Positions 1-8,569 of a stretch of 43,977 nt of DNA are shown in pieces. Every line of letters starts with the position of its first letter. Within the stretch, counting starts at the first letter, position 1. The stretch spans positions 1-43,977 of the forward strand of contig CALGOB010000065.1 of assembly GCA_937958005.1 (NCBI GenBank). The letters are read 5' to 3'. This DNA comes from an uncultured Cyclobacteriaceae bacterium. GTDB taxonomy: Bacteria > Bacteroidota > Bacteroidia > Cytophagales > Cyclobacteriaceae. The position numbers and the translations under genes are program-made. The notes under the pieces are model-generated. The model saw only the letters and a list, made by a program, of their open reading frames with translations, did not search any database and was not told the DNA's origin.

Positions 1-74
1 GTACGGGGTATCTATGGGCAATAATTTAATGATCGACTCAAGAGTCGGGGAATTAATATCCCTTAGGGATTAAA
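1..74 (+). repeat. Dispersed multi-hairpin repeat, copy 1 (left-truncated by window)
   Basis: This is the first of six copies of an approximately 95-bp intergenic element; the window starts inside it. Visible parts are the GTACGGGGTATCTATGGGC block, the hairpin CGACTC-AA-GAGTCG followed by GGGG, and the terminal hairpin TTAATATCCC-TTA-GGGATTAA. It lies just beyond the 3' end of the LytTR regulator gene and could add stem-loops to that transcript's end. The other copies start at 19248, 23457, 26612, 26831 and 31406. Confidence 0.9.
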
Positions 75-146
75 TTCTATTTTGAGTGGGCGCTTACACT
101 ATTCGAGGAAGGTCAAAGTATATAGTTATAGATTTATAAAATGATT

Positions 147-917
147 CTACTGATCTAGCCATTTTTTAAAACTAGGTGTTTTATCAGAGCTTATAATTAT
201 CTCATGCTCTGCATTGGGCTTGAGTTCTAATTTCACTCTTCCTTTAAAATAAGGGTGTATTTCGTGGATAGACTCAAAACTGACGATGTATTGCCTATTG
301 GCACGGGTGAATCTTTTAGGGTCCAACAAGGGATCTATTGTTTCAAGGGTTTGATCCATTGGGTATTTCCTCCCTTCTTTAGTAACTAAGTAGGTCAACT
401 TGTTTTGACTATAAAAAAAAGAAATCTGTTCGGTAGGCACAGCTGTTATTTTTTGCCCTACTTTAATCATAAATCTTGATTTATATTCTTTATTGCCAGA
501 TTTTACTAGTTCTAATATCTTCGAATAATCTGGCACATTTAGTGAATCATTTACTTCACTGTTTCTAAAAGCTGCCAATTTTTCAAAGGCTAAAGCTAAT
601 TTGTCTGACTGAATAGGTTTTAACAAGTAGTCAATACTATTTACTTCAAATGCCTTAATCGCATATTGATCATAGGCGGTCGTAAAGATAATCGGATTTT
701 TATACTCAACTTGTGAAAATACCTCAAAACTGATTCCATCTAGTAGTTTTATGTCACTAATGATGAGTTCAGGATGATCCATCTCCGTTAAGAATTCTAC
801 CGTTTGTTTAACGGTTCGTAATTTCCCGATTACTTCGATTCCTTGGTTCATTTTTCGCAACAAACTTTCTAATTTATCACTGGCAAGTTGTTCGTCTTCA
901 ATGATGAGTACTTTCAT
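147..917 (-). CDS. LytTR-family response regulator
   Basis: Two-component response regulator of 256 aa that probably binds DNA through a LytTR domain. The receiver domain (about 1-115) shows the acidic pair E7/D8, phospho-acceptor D55 in a SDIKLLDG context, T79/T80 and K100 (LLKP). The LytTR domain covers about 145-252. It is the last gene of a three-gene minus-strand operon: its start follows the stop of the LytS-type kinase gene by 6 bp, so the kinase is almost certainly its partner. Such pairs in Bacteroidota often control cell envelope or transport genes; the target here cannot be read from the sequence. The ATG start is unambiguous. Confidence 0.93.
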   Translation of the reverse strand: MKVLIIEDEQLASDKLESLLRKMNQGIEVIGKLRTVKQTVEFLTEMDHPELIISDIKLLDGISFEVFSQVEYKNPIIFTTAYDQYAIKAFEVNSIDYLLKPIQSDKLALAFEKLAAFRNSEVNDSLNVPDYSKILELVKSGNKEYKSRFMIKVGQKITAVPTEQISFFYSQNKLTYLVTKEGRKYPMDQTLETIDPLLDPKRFTRANRQYIVSFESIHEIHPYFKGRVKLELKPNAEHEIIISSDKTPSFKKWLDQ

Positions 918-923
918 AAAACT

Positions 924-1952
924 TTATTCAATCGTATCTAAGAGTGGTAATTTGACTTCGAAATAACCTTCCAAAGGTCGAATTTCTATTTCTCTATTTG
1001 TAAATGGTGAGTATCTACCTTTTAAGTTTTTCAAACCTATTCCTGATTGATAATTACTCCAGAGATCAGTTTGTATGTTTGTTGAATTTTTCACCGTTAG
1101 TGTCTCATTACCAGCACTGAATATAATTATTTCAAGCGGGTTTTCTAAAGAAATTGCATTGTGTTTTACCGCATTTTCAACTAACATTTGAATACTCAAT
1201 GGAGGCAACAAGAAATGATGAAATTTCTCGTCTATGTCCAAGTTGAACTGAATATCATCTTGAAATCTCGTTTTTATCAAAAATATGTAAGATTCTATAA
1301 ATTCCAATTCTTCTTTTAAAGTAACTAAATCTTCCTGTTTAGATTTCAAAATAGCCCTATAGACTTCAGCAAATTTCGATAAAAACTGTTGTGATCTTTC
1401 AGTATCAATTTCTATTAATGAGGAGAGAATATTTAAGTTATTAAACAAGAAATGAGGATCTAAGTGATCTTTTAAAGAAATTAACTCTGCTCTTATTTTT
1501 TCTTTCTTCGATTTTTCTGTGGCAATCAATGATTTTCTCCATCTTTTCAAAAAATATAAACTAAAATAAATGGAAAACAAAGGGATGAAAATTACCACTC
1601 CATAAACATTAGTAACAATAATCTGGTCTGTAACTGGCGGTTCAGCTGTAAATAGATATTTAAATAAAAAATAGGCAAGGTTTCCTATCAGTAGGGAATA
1701 AACAATTCCTATCAATAAATGAAAAACAAATCTGATAGTCCCAAATTTTAGCCAAGGGAGCTTCCAATCAAAAAATATAGCGATTAGTGTATTACCTATG
1801 GATAAAAGTATAGCTACCACAGACACCCATAAAAGAGTGAAGTATAAGCTACCGGTAAGCTTCAAGTAATAAAAAAAGTAAACTAATAAAGTAGTAGCTA
1901 ATAGACTTAAAACAGAAATTATTAATTGCTTACGCGAAGAAAGTAAATCCAT
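924..1952 (-). CDS. LytS/YehU-type sensor histidine kinase
   Basis: Membrane histidine kinase of 342 aa, HisKA_7TM-less LytS class (His_kinase family). Four hydrophobic segments fill about residues 8-135. The phospho-acceptor region has the class signature LDPHFLFNNLN with H167, followed by an ATPase domain with LVENAVKHN (N261) and GIGLKN (305-310). No separate sensory domain is present, so the signal is probably sensed in or near the membrane. It lies between the secreted repeat protein (gap 6 bp) and the LytTR regulator (gap 6 bp), consistent with one transcript and one signalling unit. Confidence 0.92.
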   Translation of the reverse strand: MDLLSSRKQLIISVLSLLATTLLVYFFYYLKLTGSLYFTLLWVSVVAILLSIGNTLIAIFFDWKLPWLKFGTIRFVFHLLIGIVYSLLIGNLAYFLFKYLFTAEPPVTDQIIVTNVYGVVIFIPLFSIYFSLYFLKRWRKSLIATEKSKKEKIRAELISLKDHLDPHFLFNNLNILSSLIEIDTERSQQFLSKFAEVYRAILKSKQEDLVTLKEELEFIESYIFLIKTRFQDDIQFNLDIDEKFHHFLLPPLSIQMLVENAVKHNAISLENPLEIIIFSAGNETLTVKNSTNIQTDLWSNYQSGIGLKNLKGRYSPFTNREIEIRPLEGYFEVKLPLLDTIE

Positions 1953-1958
1953 GCAATC

Positions 1959-3218
1959 TTAGTTGAATACTATTTCACTGATTTCCTCCCAAGCTACATA
2001 TTGAGGATCATTTTGTTTTTCTTCTATTACTAGCAAGCCACCATTCCTATCAGAAATATCTCTGGCTTTTCCTAGTAACAAAGTTTCTTGGTTTCTAAAG
2101 GTTACCATTGAGTAATCGTAATTCTTTGGTTTGATTCTTTTAATATTTCTAAAAGGAATTTTATATTTAATTTCATCATCATCTCCGTCCAAAGATTCAA
2201 ACTCCCAAGTTTCGTCTAGATCATATATGATTTTTCCTTCCAGTACTGAATTATCGTATAAATAGACTTTCCCTTCTAACATATCAGGGCTACTATATTT
2301 CTGAACATCCAATGGGTTTTTAATCTGATCAAATAACTCCAGTGAACTAAATGACTTCCAAGGTATCTCTACCTCCCCTATTCCTTCTTGATATACAAGA
2401 ATTCCTCTATTTCCACTATTAACGTCATTACTTCCTGTTAAAAAGAAATTTCTACCAGAATTTAACTCAATTGCACAACCATTTCTCTCTTTTCGAATAT
2501 TTGAAATCTTGCCGAAAGCGATAGATACATCCCCATCTCTATTATCTCCATCCAATAAATCTTCGCTGACACGTTCGTCCTTATCCCATTGAATATATCC
2601 CGTAAACGAGCCTTTTCTAAAGGTATTTACCTTACCATATAATGCTTTACCAAATATTTCACCATTACTTTTGGATCCCCTTAAAAATTTAACTTTAGTG
2701 ATTTTATTCCATCTTAGTTTTACTTCACCAATTTCCTCATCCAAAACCACTATAGTCTCACCAAAATCATTGCTCCCACCACCCACATTGATAAATTCAC
2801 CATTATGAAGCTCTAGTTTCACCTTAGACCTTCCCAGGATGTTCATAGATTTAATCTCACCAAATTCACAAGAAAAAACATGTTCCACACTACTTTTTCT
2901 ATCTTCCCAAATGCTCCTAATATCCAAATTTATATCAAACCAAGAATCTTCATCTTTCTTATCTTTTTTGGCGTGTTTATGATAATATCCATTTTCTAAT
3001 TTTGTTCCGTTGAAGTAATCGAACCAAAATACTTCTTCGTCTCCCCATCTTATGAAGCCCTTATAATTATTATTGATGGTTTCTACCTCACCATATATAT
3101 AGATAGATTTATCTTGAGCTTTCAATACACTAGGTAAATTTATCAAAAAAAGAAGCATCACAACAACCATTGAATTGATCGTATTGTGAATCCCTAGGTT
3201 TATTTGAAACTTTTGCAT
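1959..3218 (-). CDS. Secreted protein with three SH3-like repeats, LytS/LytTR operon
   Basis: Unrecognised 419-aa protein. The N-terminus has a signal peptide ending at about A34-Q35; an alternative start at Met17 (base 3170) would give a more ordinary signal length. The mature part contains three related beta-rich repeats at about 43-180, 195-300 and 316-419. Each opens with G-x-V-x-T/L...G-x-I-x-W/Y-x-x-D-E, followed by a Leu-Asp-Gly-Asp type turn in the last two, and continues through an I-x-x-I-x-x-I strand. The first two also share a G-S/G-N-D-(F/V) motif and an E-I/G-G-E-V element. It is first in the operon with the kinase and regulator, so it may be a periplasmic or surface partner of that system. 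That role is inference from position only. Confidence 0.8.
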   Translation of the reverse strand: MQKFQINLGIHNTINSMVVVMLLFLINLPSVLKAQDKSIYIYGEVETINNNYKGFIRWGDEEVFWFDYFNGTKLENGYYHKHAKKDKKDEDSWFDINLDIRSIWEDRKSSVEHVFSCEFGEIKSMNILGRSKVKLELHNGEFINVGGGSNDFGETIVVLDEEIGEVKLRWNKITKVKFLRGSKSNGEIFGKALYGKVNTFRKGSFTGYIQWDKDERVSEDLLDGDNRDGDVSIAFGKISNIRKERNGCAIELNSGRNFFLTGSNDVNSGNRGILVYQEGIGEVEIPWKSFSSLELFDQIKNPLDVQKYSSPDMLEGKVYLYDNSVLEGKIIYDLDETWEFESLDGDDDEIKYKIPFRNIKRIKPKNYDYSMVTFRNQETLLLGKARDISDRNGGLLVIEEKQNDPQYVAWEEISEIVFN

Positions 3219-3375
3219 ATTACAAATAACTATAATAAACTTTAAAAGACCTATTCAACAACCTCCCTTATGGGTTTTAGTATTACTGAATCGGGATATG
3301 GCTAACCCAAAAGGTTTGTCAATTACTACAATCTTTAACCAACTTTGATTGATTATAATGTAACTTTTGGTACTA

Positions 3376-3409
3376 TTGAAAATTCAAGACTCAATAATCC
3401 ATAGTTTTG
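3376..3409 (+). promoter_or_regulatory. Putative Bacteroidota-type promoter for the DUF547 gene
   Basis: TTG at 3376-3378, 23-nt spacer, TAGTTTTG at 3402-3409, matching the TTG / TAnnTTTG consensus of Bacteroidota promoters. The gene's ATG is 46 bp downstream. The spacer is at the long end of the tolerated range. Confidence 0.4.
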
Positions 3410-3454
3410 CTGAAGCTTGTATCATTAATTAAGCGATAAAAACAAATAACTTCT

Positions 3455-4096
3455 ATGACTAGTAATCAATTTGCTCTCTTTTTTAAGAAAGAAAAGCTTT
3501 TATATCTCAGTAACAAAAAACTCCACAAAGCATTATATGATGAATATTTTGATTGGCTTAATCAGTTTCAATTAGCCACATTGAGAACAGATAGTGAAAA
3601 GAAAGCATTTTGGATAAACCTTTATAATGGATTAACCAACTTTTTAATTGTCGACAAGCAAATCAAAAAGTCTATGAAAGAAGATAATTCTTTTTTCAAG
3701 GAACAACGTTTCCTCATTAATAATATTACTTTTTCATTAGATGATATTGAACATGGAATTTTAAGAAAGAATGCCCGTGAGCACCTTTTAGAGAATGATG
3801 AAAGGCTTATCTTCCAAGTGGAATCCCTTGATTACAAAATACATTTTGCTTTAAATTGTGGAGGGCAATCATGCCCTATTCTAAAAGAATATAGTCCAGC
3901 ACAAATCGACAAAGAATTAGAGTTTGCAGAAACATCCTTTGTAGAAGGAAATTTTCAAGTAGATCATTTACAAAAAACTATATGGTGTTCTCCAATTTTT
4001 AAATGGTATGAGTCCGATTTTTTATCTATATACTTAAATGACCCAGCTTATTTAAATTATCAAATAAACCTTTCTACTTATTCATGGAATATTTGA
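3455..4096 (+). CDS. DUF547 domain-containing protein
   Basis: Cytoplasmic-looking 213-aa protein with no signal peptide. It matches the DUF547 family by the blocks KKAFWINLYNGLTNF, HGILRKN, HFALNCGGQSCPIL and the C-terminal YxSDF region. The conserved Cys-bearing NCGGQSCP motif resembles a thiol-protease or transglutaminase-like active site; the biochemical role of the family is not established. It stands alone between two minus-strand operons and appears to have its own promoter. Its 3' end faces the 3' end of gspF, with a 123-bp gap holding a weak GCCCTAC/GTAGGGC stem. Confidence 0.88.
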   Translation: MTSNQFALFFKKEKLLYLSNKKLHKALYDEYFDWLNQFQLATLRTDSEKKAFWINLYNGLTNFLIVDKQIKKSMKEDNSFFKEQRFLINNITFSLDDIEHGILRKNAREHLLENDERLIFQVESLDYKIHFALNCGGQSCPILKEYSPAQIDKELEFAETSFVEGNFQVDHLQKTIWCSPIFKWYESDFLSIYLNDPAYLNYQINLSTYSWNI

Positions 4097-4151
4097 ATAA
4101 AATATTGTTACTACTTTGTTACTCATCTTCTTCTTTAAGATAAAAGGGAAT

Positions 4152-4185
4152 GCCCTACAGAAGATACTAACTGAAAAAGTAGGGC
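4152..4185. terminator. Possible stem-loop between convergent DUF547 gene and gspF
   Basis: GCCCTAC (4152-4158) pairs with GTAGGGC (4179-4185) across a 20-nt loop. It lies between two convergent genes, where a bidirectional terminator would be expected, but no clear T-run follows on either strand. Confidence 0.3.
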
Positions 4186-4219
4186 TTAGTACTTATTCCA
4201 AAGGTTGTCCGAGGTATTA

Positions 4220-5365
4220 TTAGCCTACATTTGATGACAGTTCAAACATGGGTAAATACATGGCCACAAGAATTACGGCTACGATGAGCCCTAAAAAAAT
4301 AATCATTGCAGGTTCTAATACCGTGCCTAATATAGCCGTTCTGTGCTTAACGTTTTCTGTATAATTGTTAGCTAATTTATGAAAGAAGTCACCTAATCTA
4401 TTCACTTCTTCTCCCACTTTAATCAACCCAAGCATTTCATGATCAAAAATAGAAAAAGACTGCATGCTTTTATGAAGACTGCTTCCATTGATTATTTCTT
4501 CCCTTATGATGTTAATCGGTTTTTCTAAGTGTTGGAAATTGATCATATTTTTAACCATTTCCAATGCATTAATAATTGGTACTTCTGACTTTACCAGCAA
4601 AGACATACTGGTGCAAAACCTAGCTAAATAAATGGACTGATAGAGACCACCAAAAACAGGGGTCTTTAAAATAATTCCTTCTTTAAATGATTGGTATTTT
4701 TTATTATTCGAAAAGTATTTATTCAACCCAATCATTAGCAATATTCCTAAAAGAAAATACCAGAAATTTTGTTGCAAAAACTGAGAAATAGCTAGAATTA
4801 CTTCAGTTATCCAAGGTAATTTACTTCCAAATCTTTTAAAAATCCCTTCAAACATTGGGATTATAAGAAACATCATAAAAGACACCGCCCCTACTGAACT
4901 CAATAAAATAAGTACTGGATACGATAAAGCACTGATTACTTGTCTTCTTTGAGCTATTTTATCTTCAAAGAAATCATATAACTGACTTAAAACCTCATTT
5001 AACCGTCCTGTTTCCTCTCCTATTTTAATGCTGTAAAATTCATACTTAGTAAAGTAGCCACTATCTTCCATGGCATTGGACAACGCTTTTCCATTAATTA
5101 CTTCAGCTCTTATTTTAGCAATCTTTTGTTTGGTCTTCTTATTCTTGATCTGGTTTTCCAATATTTCAAAAGCATATCTAATATCAATACCGGCATCTAT
5201 TAAATTGTGCAATTGATGATAAAGCCCAAATTTCTCTTTATCGGGAATACCTTTACCACCAAAAGATATTTCCATATCCCAAATAGACTGTTGATCATTT
5301 GATGGGTCAAAAGCTACGTTCTTCTTTGGAGCAACAGTCCCGGTCTTTATATCATTTAAATTCAT
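4220..5365 (-). CDS. gspF: GspF/PilC-like inner-membrane platform protein
   Basis: Inner-membrane core of a type II secretion / type IV pilus machine; it couples the GspE ATPase to pseudopilus assembly. It is 381 aa, slightly shorter than typical GspF (about 400). Two T2SSF domains are recognisable: the first (about 45-170) includes LIDAGIDIRYAFEIL and IKIGEETGRLNEVL, the second (about 245-365) includes ARFCTSMSLLVKSEVPI and IKVGEEVNRLGDFF. Hydrophobic segments lie near 145-172, 195-215 and 348-375. It is the last gene of the operon. Its ATG overlaps the stop of the preceding minor pseudopilin by 4 nt, indicating translational coupling. In most T2SS clusters gspF follows gspE; here it is displaced to the 3' end. 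Confidence 0.93.
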   Translation of the reverse strand: MNLNDIKTGTVAPKKNVAFDPSNDQQSIWDMEISFGGKGIPDKEKFGLYHQLHNLIDAGIDIRYAFEILENQIKNKKTKQKIAKIRAEVINGKALSNAMEDSGYFTKYEFYSIKIGEETGRLNEVLSQLYDFFEDKIAQRRQVISALSYPVLILLSSVGAVSFMMFLIIPMFEGIFKRFGSKLPWITEVILAISQFLQQNFWYFLLGILLMIGLNKYFSNNKKYQSFKEGIILKTPVFGGLYQSIYLARFCTSMSLLVKSEVPIINALEMVKNMINFQHLEKPINIIREEIINGSSLHKSMQSFSIFDHEMLGLIKVGEEVNRLGDFFHKLANNYTENVKHRTAILGTVLEPAMIIFLGLIVAVILVAMYLPMFELSSNVG

Positions 5366-5832
5366 TGGTCTGTATTAAAAAATTGTGCTACACCATATTC
5401 CTTTTGATAAAAGTAGGTGCTTTCTATTCCTCCTTCTGTAACTAATGTCAATTCAAAACTCGTTAAGAGCCCTTCAATATTTTTAATTTTAGTTATTTCA
5501 TTCACTATTTGAAATGTATCCAATTCAATCTGTTGTTTTCTACTAATAAACTCCTCATTAAAAGAATAAAAAACAGTGTCTGTTCTACTAACACAAGCTA
5601 AATCTTTTCCATCCATTTTCAAAACTGCAGACTTTTCTATATCACTTACCAATAGGTAATTTACTTTTTTGCGGTTATTGATTGGATCTGCCTTGCCATT
5701 AAGTTCGGTTCTATAAGTTTGTAAATTGTAAAATACACCAGCTACTACAGACATAAGGAGCCCACTTAGTATAAGAACTACCAATAACTCCATTACAGTA
5801 AAAGCGCTTAATTTATTATTCCTCATATTCAT
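5362..5832 (-). CDS. Minor pseudopilin (GspJ/GspH-like)
   Basis: Prepilin-like 156-aa protein. The N-terminus has SAFTVMELLVVLIL: a predicted cleavage after Ala gives Phe at +1 and Glu at +5, the hallmark of type IV pilin-like proteins, followed by a 20-residue hydrophobic helix. The rest is a small beta-rich head ending in FYQKEYGVAQ. It probably forms part of the pseudopilus tip. The start could be Met1 or Met3. The Ala at -1 replaces the usual Gly, as in its three partners. It overlaps the upstream pilin gene by 17 nt and gspF by 4 nt. Assignment to GspJ or GspH is uncertain. Confidence 0.82.
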   Translation of the reverse strand: MNMRNNKLSAFTVMELLVVLILSGLLMSVVAGVFYNLQTYRTELNGKADPINNRKKVNYLLVSDIEKSAVLKMDGKDLACVSRTDTVFYSFNEEFISRKQQIELDTFQIVNEITKIKNIEGLLTSFELTLVTEGGIESTYFYQKEYGVAQFFNTDQ

Positions 5833-6172
5833 AAAGCAATCTTCGTTTTGATATGCTATTCACATAAAGACTATCTGTGACAGTAATCGTCAATTCATAT
5901 AGTGATTCTAATTCTGTGTCGACCTTCGTAATTGATATTTCATTATTCAACTCATCTATAAACCCCGTTTTATTTTCCTCTTCTAATTGTTCATAAGTAT
6001 CAAGGTAATATTGCGCCTTCACTTCTAGCTGTTGCTTAAAATTAGTTTTGAGTGAGGTAATTGTATTTACATAGATTAACAGTGATATAGAAGTAACAAG
6101 GCTAATAATGACCATAGCAACTACTAGTTCAAGTATCCCAGAAGCTTTTAAATGTAATTTCAATAGAGCCAT
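5816..6172 (-). CDS. Minor pseudopilin (GspI-like)
   Basis: Short 118-aa prepilin-like protein. The leader ends in LKA, and the mature protein would start SGILELVVAMVI, placing Glu at +5. This again implies cleavage after Ala rather than Gly; if the Gly were used as -1, Glu would fall at +3, which does not fit the family. A 20-residue hydrophobic helix is followed by a small alpha/beta head. Size and position beside the GspK-like gene suggest GspI. It overlaps the GspK-like gene by 13 nt and the next pilin by 17 nt. Confidence 0.8.
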   Translation of the reverse strand: MALLKLHLKASGILELVVAMVIISLVTSISLLIYVNTITSLKTNFKQQLEVKAQYYLDTYEQLEEENKTGFIDELNNEISITKVDTELESLYELTITVTDSLYVNSISKRRLLYEYEE

Positions 6173-7428
6173 TGCAGAACCTTTTTTTGTTTCGAGTTAA
6201 ACCATAGGTCTGTCCCCACAAATTGCGGGCTAATAGCTTCACCATCTAATTCAGCATTGAAAATGTAATTTTCATAAACTCCAGAAAATGTATTGATCAA
6301 AAATTTTCTAGTAGTCACATGCCCTGCTACTTTCCCATTTGTTTCTAAAAGTCCATGGCAATAGATCATCCCCTCTACTTCAGCTTTATCAAGAATTTGT
6401 AATACTCTTTGGTTAAATTCCTTTACTTCCCCTTCCAATACGATAGTTCCTTGTACTTTAACATTACTTTCTAACTGGATAGTTGCCGGTGGATTTTCAT
6501 TGATTACTGCTAAAAATGAAGGATATTTAAGCTTTGCACCACCTCTCACCAATATAGTATCAGTTGCTATTGCTTGTAATACACCTGTAAAGCCACTATC
6601 GATCTCTATTATAGGAGCTGACAAAATCACATTCTTTAAAAACGCCCTCCTATCTACAATAATTCTTTTGTTTGCATGTATCCATATTCTACCGATCAAT
6701 GAGTCCTGAATAGTCTTAGAAGTATATTGATTAAATAAAATAGAATCAATGCTAAATGGAATCACTTGACTTCCCTCTACTCCTCTTATAGTCAATTCAT
6801 CAGGGTATAAAACAGATACATTTCCTTCACTAAACTTTTTAAGAGTAGACATTCTTGTTTTTTGAAGTTCAGGAATTTTATCTTCGCTCACTAACTTTTT
6901 TCCGTAAAGCAATTCTCTATTTAAGTACCCCACTCTGTTAATATAGGCACTTCTGATGCCTGCTTTAGGTAAATAAGCGTCACCAGAAATTTTAGTTTTT
7001 CCTGCTACTGAAACAGGCCTATTTTCATCTACTAAAAAAAGTGCTGATTCTCCTTTTGTAGACCGAGCATATGCCCTGCTAAAATACTTAGAACTTTGAT
7101 CTTGATTTTTCCAAGTTGATAACTTAACCACATCCCATGCTCCCCAAGGTTGAAAATCAACTTCTACACTATCTTCTCCTTCAGAAAATAGTTTATCACG
7201 TAAGGGCACCTTATAATCATACTCATCCATGGCTAAAGCCAAAGATGTTGCCGAGGACATATTGGCCAGGTTATCTATTTTAACCTCATAAGTAAGGTAT
7301 TCTAATCGGTAATAATAAGCCCCTAAGATCAATGCTGAGAGCGTAATTGAAGCAATCACAGCTACAAATAAAGTATAAGTCAGTGCACCAGCTGAAAGTC
7401 TTGAAGATATAGGATGATTCGGATACAC
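6160..7428 (-). CDS. GspK-like pseudopilin with beta-helix domain
   Basis: A 422-aa protein with a pilin-like N-terminus: SAGALTYTLFVAV leads into one hydrophobic helix (about 17-40). With cleavage after Ala, residue +5 is Tyr, not Glu; GspK is the one pseudopilin that characteristically lacks Glu5, so the position in the machine is probably that of the tip protein. The C-terminal half (about 235-400) has short repeated hydrophobic steps (RIIVDRRAFLKNVILS, APIIEIDSG, ATIQLESNVKVQGTIVLEG, AEVEGMIYCHG, GKVAGHVTT) typical of a right-handed beta-helix or bactofilin-like fold, unlike the alpha-helical GspK head. The start is GTG, 14 bp after the upstream stop; no nearby ATG is available. Confidence 0.75.
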   Translation of the reverse strand: MYPNHPISSRLSAGALTYTLFVAVIASITLSALILGAYYYRLEYLTYEVKIDNLANMSSATSLALAMDEYDYKVPLRDKLFSEGEDSVEVDFQPWGAWDVVKLSTWKNQDQSSKYFSRAYARSTKGESALFLVDENRPVSVAGKTKISGDAYLPKAGIRSAYINRVGYLNRELLYGKKLVSEDKIPELQKTRMSTLKKFSEGNVSVLYPDELTIRGVEGSQVIPFSIDSILFNQYTSKTIQDSLIGRIWIHANKRIIVDRRAFLKNVILSAPIIEIDSGFTGVLQAIATDTILVRGGAKLKYPSFLAVINENPPATIQLESNVKVQGTIVLEGEVKEFNQRVLQILDKAEVEGMIYCHGLLETNGKVAGHVTTRKFLINTFSGVYENYIFNAELDGEAISPQFVGTDLWFNSKQKKVLQWLY

Positions 7429-7442
7429 CTGAACTTGGTTAT

Positions 7443-8051
7443 TTATTTCTTCTTGAAAAAGTTTCTTTTCTTGTTGCTGACAGTATCAACTACCACGTTA
7501 TTCTTGTACATCAAATAATATGTACTGTCTCTCGCAGATATTTGCGCAAGCCCTTGTTTCATTCCATTTTTAAAGCTTCCCGATTCAACAATTACCCCAT
7601 TTTCGTAAAAACTATAATTGCCATTTTTTAACCCTTTCTTAAAGGTCACTATGGATTTCAAAGTCCCATTCAATTCCCACTGATGCCAAATTCCATCTTT
7701 TAGACCTTGTTCAAACCTTCCTTTTTCAATCAATTTCTTTCTGTAAAATTTTTCAAACAACCCTTGTAAGGGTTTGCCTGTATAACTTCCTTGGTTTTTC
7801 TGTAGGTTCCCAACCCTAAATGAATGGAAAATCTTAAATTCACTATTTTTAGGAATCTTGGTTTCTTTTCTCTTAGCTAGGAAATCATTGCTACTTGCGG
7901 AAAAAGAAGCTATACCAAATACCATCAAAGTATCCCCATAACTTTTACTCTGTCTTAGTTCCCCACTACCATCTGTAAGTAAAGGCTGACACCTTACTAA
8001 TAATGACAAACCCAGTAGTACGCTGAAGAATATTAAATAACTACCTTTCAT
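7443..8051 (-). CDS. MORN-like (YwqK-type) lipoprotein in the T2SS operon
   Basis: A 202-aa protein with a hydrophobic N-terminus ending in LSLLVRC, suggesting a lipoprotein lipidated at C21, although Arg at -1 is atypical. The middle (about 95-180) has MORN-like repeats with the pattern G-x-F/Y...G-L-K-x-G...W/Y-x-x-x-G, as in YwqK-type proteins (GRFEQGLKDGIWHQW, FKKGLKNGNYSFYENG, FKNGMKQG). No catalytic motif is seen. It lies 3 bp after the GspC-like gene and 14 bp before the GspK-like gene, so it is expressed with the secretion machine. It may be an envelope scaffold or pilotin-like accessory; that is a guess. Confidence 0.7.
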   Translation of the reverse strand: MKGSYLIFFSVLLGLSLLVRCQPLLTDGSGELRQSKSYGDTLMVFGIASFSASSNDFLAKRKETKIPKNSEFKIFHSFRVGNLQKNQGSYTGKPLQGLFEKFYRKKLIEKGRFEQGLKDGIWHQWELNGTLKSIVTFKKGLKNGNYSFYENGVIVESGSFKNGMKQGLAQISARDSTYYLMYKNNVVVDTVSNKKRNFFKKK

Positions 8052-8054
8052 AAG

Positions 8055-8528
8055 TTAATTCTTTGACTTTAAAAACCATTTAGATGCTTGTTCTTTCTTC
8101 AATAAAATTGAGTCTTCTTCAATCTTGAGAATCCCAATCCCATTATATTGATTACCTATTTCGCCCAAAACCGATTTTTCATTGATTCTTAACAAGGCAA
8201 TCTTTTTTCGTTTTTGGCTATTATTCATATAACCATTATAGTTTATCTCTCCCCAATTGACTTTTGGCTCATTCTTTTTTGGTTTGCTGATTTTAGTAGT
8301 TTTTGGGATATAAGATCTGTTTCTAATATTTTTCAGGAAAGGGTCTTTATAAGAAAGTGACAATTCTGGTTTCCTTTTCAATGCTTCCTCTTTGGCTATA
8401 ATATCTCCTACCCTAATGGGTTCTATCACCTCATCCTCATTACCAAATGTAAAAAACTTGTATCCCACATATCCCCATATAATGAGGACTAAAGGTATCA
8501 ATAAATACAAGGTTTTTTTATCTTTCAT
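8055..8528 (-). CDS. GspC/PilP-like single-pass protein
   Basis: A 157-aa protein with a short cytoplasmic tip, one transmembrane helix (about 6-27), a proline/lysine-rich linker and a C-terminal beta domain (about 92-157). The C-terminal pattern (INYNGYMNN, KKIALLRINEKSVLGEIG, GIGILKIEEDSILLKKE) resembles the HR domain of GspC or the PilP fold, which contacts the secretin's periplasmic N-domains. This would supply the inner-to-outer-membrane connector otherwise missing from the operon. The gap to the lipoprotein gene upstream is 41 bp and to the MORN-like gene downstream 3 bp. Confidence 0.65.
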   Translation of the reverse strand: MKDKKTLYLLIPLVLIIWGYVGYKFFTFGNEDEVIEPIRVGDIIAKEEALKRKPELSLSYKDPFLKNIRNRSYIPKTTKISKPKKNEPKVNWGEINYNGYMNNSQKRKKIALLRINEKSVLGEIGNQYNGIGILKIEEDSILLKKEQASKWFLKSKN

Positions 8529-8569
8529 CGTGATTTGGTTCTGACTTATCTACTTTTTGATTCTACAGG

